Source: CALKXV01 sp965228905
GTDB lineage: Bacteria; Pseudomonadota; Alphaproteobacteria; Rhodobacterales; Rhodobacteraceae
DNA: 64,000 nt
Direction of reading: 5' to 3'
Assembly (NCBI GenBank): GCA_965228905.1
Contig: CBDDII010000003.1
Location: forward strand, 992,001 to 1,056,000
In this document: piece by piece, positions 61,155-64,000 of the stretch
How positions within the stretch are numbered: position 1 is the stretch's first letter
How the letters are laid out: every line of letters starts with the position of its first letter
Position numbers and translations under genes: made by a program
The notes under the pieces: model-generated
What the model was told of the DNA's origin: nothing
Seen by the model: the letters and a program-made list of their open reading frames with translations, nothing else
The model's database searches: none

Positions 61155-63085
61155 GCCTTCAGGATCTTTTTCATCTCTTCGCCCAGTTCTTCCTGCCATG
61201 GCCCGCGAATTTCGCGGAGCCGCGCGACGTAGGGTTCGTTTTCCGAAGGCGGGATGGCGGGGTCGTAAAGGTCGGCGACTTCGAGCATCGAGCGGCGGTC
61301 CATTTCGTTGAAGGCTTCGACCATGAGGTCTGATTTCTCGCGCGGGATGCCCATGCCTTCGAGGGCGGATCGCCCGATGCGCAAGGCGCTGTCGTAGGTT
61401 TCACGGATGATGTCGCGGCAGCCGACGCGCCACAGTTCATAGACGTGGTGGCGGTTCCGCGCGGCGGCGACGACGTGCAGGTTCGGATAGGTCTTGATGG
61501 CATAGTCGGCCAGGTGGGTCACGCTGGCGGGGTCGTCGATGGCGATGATCAGCACCTTGGCGCGGTCGATTCCGGCGGCCATCAACAGGTCCGGGCGGGT
61601 GGCGTCGCCGTAATAGACCCGCGCACCGAACTTGCGCAGGCTGTCGATCTGGTTTGAGTCATAGTCGATCACGGTTGTCTTGTAGCCTGCGGCCAGCAGC
61701 ATCCGGTCGACGACGGTGCCGATCCGGCCATAGCCCGCGATGATGACTTCGCCCGGATCGTCGATGGTGTCTTCTTCGCGGGCTTCCTCGCTGATGTAGC
61801 GGGTGGCGATCACCCTGTCGTAGAAGATGAACAGGGCCGGTGTGAACAACATCGAAAGCGCGATCACCAGCAAGAGAAGATCGGCGATGTCCGACGGCAG
61901 GACGGAGTTGGCGACGGTGAAGGACAGAAGGACAAAGCCGAACTCACCAGCCTGGGCAAGGCTGAGCGTCAAGAGCCAGCGGTCCGTGCCACGCAAGCCA
62001 AAAACCGTGCCCAAGAGAAACAGGACCGCGCCCTTGAGGGCGATCAGGCCGACCGTCAGGGCGAGGGTGATGGCAAGACTGTCCCACAGAAGGGCAAAGT
62101 TGATGCCGGCCCCCACGGTCATGAAAAAGACGCCCAGAAGGAGGCCGCGAAACGGGTCGATGTCGCTTTCCAATTCGTGGCGGTATTCGCTGTTGGCCAG
62201 CACCACGCCCGCGATGAAGGTGCCAAGGGCGGGCGACAGCCCGACCAGCGACATCAAAAGGGCGATGCCGACCACCATCGAAAGGGCGGTGGCGACGAAT
62301 AACTCGCGCAGGCCCGCGATGGCGATGAATCGGAAGGCCGGACGGGTCAGGAAGTTTCCACCCAGAATGACAAAGGCGATGGCCGCGCCCGTGATCAGGG
62401 TGGTTTGCCATGCGTTCATGCCTTCAACGAGGCTCAGGCTTTCGCCGTGGGAGTCGTCGCCGTGCGCGTCCTCTGCGGCATGTTCGGCGCCGGTTTCAGT
62501 GGTGGCGTGGGTGTCCATCTGGATGATCTCCGCCCCCACATTGGGCGGCATTCCCCGATCATCGACCGCGCCCGGCAAGGCAAGGAGCGGTATGAGAGCA
62601 AGGATCGGGATGACGGCGATGTCCTGGGTCAGAAGGATGGAAAAGCCGGATTCGCCGCCGGGGCTTTTCATCAGTCCCTTTTCGTTCAGCGTTTGCAGGA
62701 CGATGGCCGTTGACGACAGCGCCAGCACCAACCCGATGGCAAGCGAAATGTTCCAGGTCTGCCCGAAGGCCATCGCCACGCCCATCACGGCCAATGTGGT
62801 CAGCGCGATCTGCCCGCCACCGAGGCCCAGCAACTGGTGCCGCATTCCCCAGAGGTGCTTGGGTTCCAGTTCCAGCCCGACGAGGAACAGCATCATGACC
62901 ACCCCGAACTCGGCAAAATGCTGGATCGAAACCACGTCGACCCCGAGAAGCGCAAGAATCGGGCTGATGAGAATGCCCGCGATCAGGTAACCAAGGACCG
63001 AGCCAAGCCCGAGCCGTGAGGCGATCGGCACGGAAATCACTCCGGCGATCAGGAAAATGAAGGCGAGCATCAGGAAGCTGGTCAT
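61151..63085 (-). CDS. CPA2-family cation/proton antiporter (KefB/KefC-type) with TrkA-N domain and His-rich loop
   Basis: A 644-residue inner-membrane protein. Residues 1-420 hold about 12 helices of the CPA2 exchanger (for example DIAVIPILALIPLLA, FAEFGVVMMLFLVGLELEP). A loop around residues 175-220 is His/Asp/Glu-rich (H193, H202, H208, H213). Residues about 440-560 form a TrkA-N NAD-binding Rossmann domain: VIIAGYGRIGTVVDRML, VIDYD. It fits K+/H+ efflux systems controlled by thiol or nucleotide ligands. The loop insertion is unusual. ATG 63085. Confidence 0.92.
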   Translation of the reverse strand: MTSFLMLAFIFLIAGVISVPIASRLGLGSVLGYLIAGILISPILALLGVDVVSIQHFAEFGVVMMLFLVGLELEPKHLWGMRHQLLGLGGGQIALTTLAVMGVAMAFGQTWNISLAIGLVLALSSTAIVLQTLNEKGLMKSPGGESGFSILLTQDIAVIPILALIPLLALPGAVDDRGMPPNVGAEIIQMDTHATTETGAEHAAEDAHGDDSHGESLSLVEGMNAWQTTLITGAAIAFVILGGNFLTRPAFRFIAIAGLRELFVATALSMVVGIALLMSLVGLSPALGTFIAGVVLANSEYRHELESDIDPFRGLLLGVFFMTVGAGINFALLWDSLAITLALTVGLIALKGAVLFLLGTVFGLRGTDRWLLTLSLAQAGEFGFVLLSFTVANSVLPSDIADLLLLVIALSMLFTPALFIFYDRVIATRYISEEAREEDTIDDPGEVIIAGYGRIGTVVDRMLLAAGYKTTVIDYDSNQIDSLRKFGARVYYGDATRPDLLMAAGIDRAKVLIIAIDDPASVTHLADYAIKTYPNLHVVAAARNRHHVYELWRVGCRDIIRETYDSALRIGRSALEGMGIPREKSDLMVEAFNEMDRRSMLEVADLYDPAIPPSENEPYVARLREIRGPWQEELGEEMKKILKA

Positions 63086-63191
63086 GCCCCTAGGTTAGAG
63101 CGACTGGAGGGTTTGCAAAAGGGGCAAAGCGCGATTGACCGGCCATTGCCTGTCGGTGCAAGACGGGGCTTGAAGGAGTATCTTTCGGCCC

Positions 63192-63929
63192 ATGTTTCAC
63201 ACGCCCGATCCCCCGGCCCCTCTTGGCCTAGACCTTGCCGAATTGTCGGGCGGCGGGTCTTGCCCAAGCCAGTTCTATGGTCTGACCCATGACGGCAAGG
63301 ACGTTTACGTGCGGTATCGCGGAGGCTGGCTGACCATGGAGGTGGCCAAAGAGTCGGGTGGCGAGGCTTACGGCGGCGACATGAGGCTTGAGGTCGGGAT
63401 TGGCCCCTATCTTGACGGCTACATCACCTGCACCCGGTTTTGCGAACAGTTCGGAGTGACCGTGAATGGCGCTGTTCCGGCAGAACGGGACAAGGCGGCC
63501 GATTGGCAGACGGATTTTTCAGGACGCACGACCTATTGGGACGTAAATTATACAAATCTGTCGTTGGCCGATTCTCACCGGGCCGTTGCTCTGGCGTGTG
63601 AGGCCTTCCCCGATGCCTTGCTGTGCGAACCGATCTTGGGCGACATGTTCCTGTGCGAGGGGCTGACGCGGGTTTCGCCCGAGACGATCACGCATTCCGA
63701 TGCGTGGTTGATTGTCGGGGCCGAAAGCGTTCAGGACGTCGATACCTCGCCTGGGCGTTACGTTTTGCCGAAAGCCGGGCAGCTTCAGATGGTCATTCGG
63801 TACAGTCGTTGGAAGTTTCCGAACACTCCGGGGGGTATGTCGATGTCGATGCCCTTTCCAACCGGTGATGCCGTGCGCGAAACCTTGGAAACGCTTCAGA
63901 AGAAACTTGCGGTGCTGAGTGTCGGGTAG
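63192..63929 (+). CDS. Uncharacterised cytoplasmic protein
   Basis: A 245-residue protein with no signal peptide. The sequence is mixed alpha/beta, with a Cys/Gly-rich start (ELSGGGSCPSQFYG), repeated acidic segments, and a C-terminal helical part (AVRETLETLQKKLAVLSVG). Nothing recognised. It could be an immunity-like or conserved hypothetical protein. ATG 63192; the nearest Shine-Dalgarno (GGAG) lies about 14 bp upstream, too distant, so the start is uncertain. It ends 71 bp before the window edge, where no further gene is visible. Confidence 0.7.
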   Translation: MFHTPDPPAPLGLDLAELSGGGSCPSQFYGLTHDGKDVYVRYRGGWLTMEVAKESGGEAYGGDMRLEVGIGPYLDGYITCTRFCEQFGVTVNGAVPAERDKAADWQTDFSGRTTYWDVNYTNLSLADSHRAVALACEAFPDALLCEPILGDMFLCEGLTRVSPETITHSDAWLIVGAESVQDVDTSPGRYVLPKAGQLQMVIRYSRWKFPNTPGGMSMSMPFPTGDAVRETLETLQKKLAVLSVG

Positions 63930-64000
63930 ATTCCTTGTGGTGCGCGTGGGTGCGCAAGCCAGAAGGCCGGTTCGCGATCTGCTTGACTCGACAAGCATTG

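Overview
The window is chromosomal DNA from a high-GC alphaproteobacterium, most likely a marine Rhodobacterales (Roseobacter-group) species. This is inferred from gene content and order: rsmB - heparinase-like - purH - lspA - DUF3035 lipoprotein - paired M16 proteases, the carD / fdxA / Hsp15-like / Suv3-like helicase block, a TIGR02302 membrane protein, ftsEX followed by plsC, a tandem glycine riboswitch in front of gcvTHP, and CtrA-type TTAA-N7-TTAA boxes. No rRNA, phage, transposase or CRISPR was seen.

Layout. 1-4.9 kb: a cut pfkB, gltX, a small zincin, a Tat-exported metallo-beta-lactamase-fold protein, a lipoprotein hydrolase and a gamma-glutamylcyclotransferase-like gene. 4.9-9.6 kb: promoter, tandem glycine riboswitch and gcvT-gcvH-gcvP. 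9.6-10.5 kb: a gene-poor stretch, less GC-rich by eye, with one small membrane ORF. 10.5-12.7 kb: an ECF sigma / anti-sigma operon divergent from a secreted COG4315 protein and a tiny lipoprotein; the two promoters carry the same ECF-like motif. 12.7-17.8 kb: tRNA-Ala(CGC), then LysR regulator, Rieske oxygenase, a small helical protein and a dimethylglycine-dehydrogenase-like flavoprotein with a GcvT domain, probably an N-demethylation module feeding methylene-THF. 17.9-35 kb: SLC13 transporter, ABM monooxygenase, SdhAF4-like protein, then the rsmB to M16 block, carD, fdxA, S4 protein, helicase, DMT transporter and thiamine diphosphokinase.

35-43.7 kb: a 600-residue acidic protein of unknown role, LysE exporter, acyl-CoA synthetase divergent from a MocR regulator with a CTGGAC operator, a degenerate stand-alone receiver, a lytic transglycosylase, and a gene-poor kilobase with 11-bp repeats and two small ORFs. 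43.7-51.7 kb: a taurine-pyruvate-aminotransferase-like enzyme, an orphan Flp-like pilin behind a CtrA-like box, a triple hairpin array, a TlpA-like thioredoxin, argH with two tiny lipoproteins and a DUF2834 gene in overlapping series, AlaE-like exporter, OsmC, a GFA-like gene and lysA. 51.7-64 kb: TIGR02302 protein, zinc-ribbon protein, ftsE-ftsX-plsC-PNPOx-methyltransferase series, accA, aldo/keto reductase, a KefB/C-type antiporter with a His-rich loop, and an unknown protein.

Most of the window is ordinary core metabolism. The most notable parts are the ECF regulon with matched divergent promoters, the LysR-Rieske-small protein-DMGDH locus, several tandem repeats and hairpin arrays, and small genes easily missed by automatic calling. 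All family names come from motifs read by eye; no database search was run.
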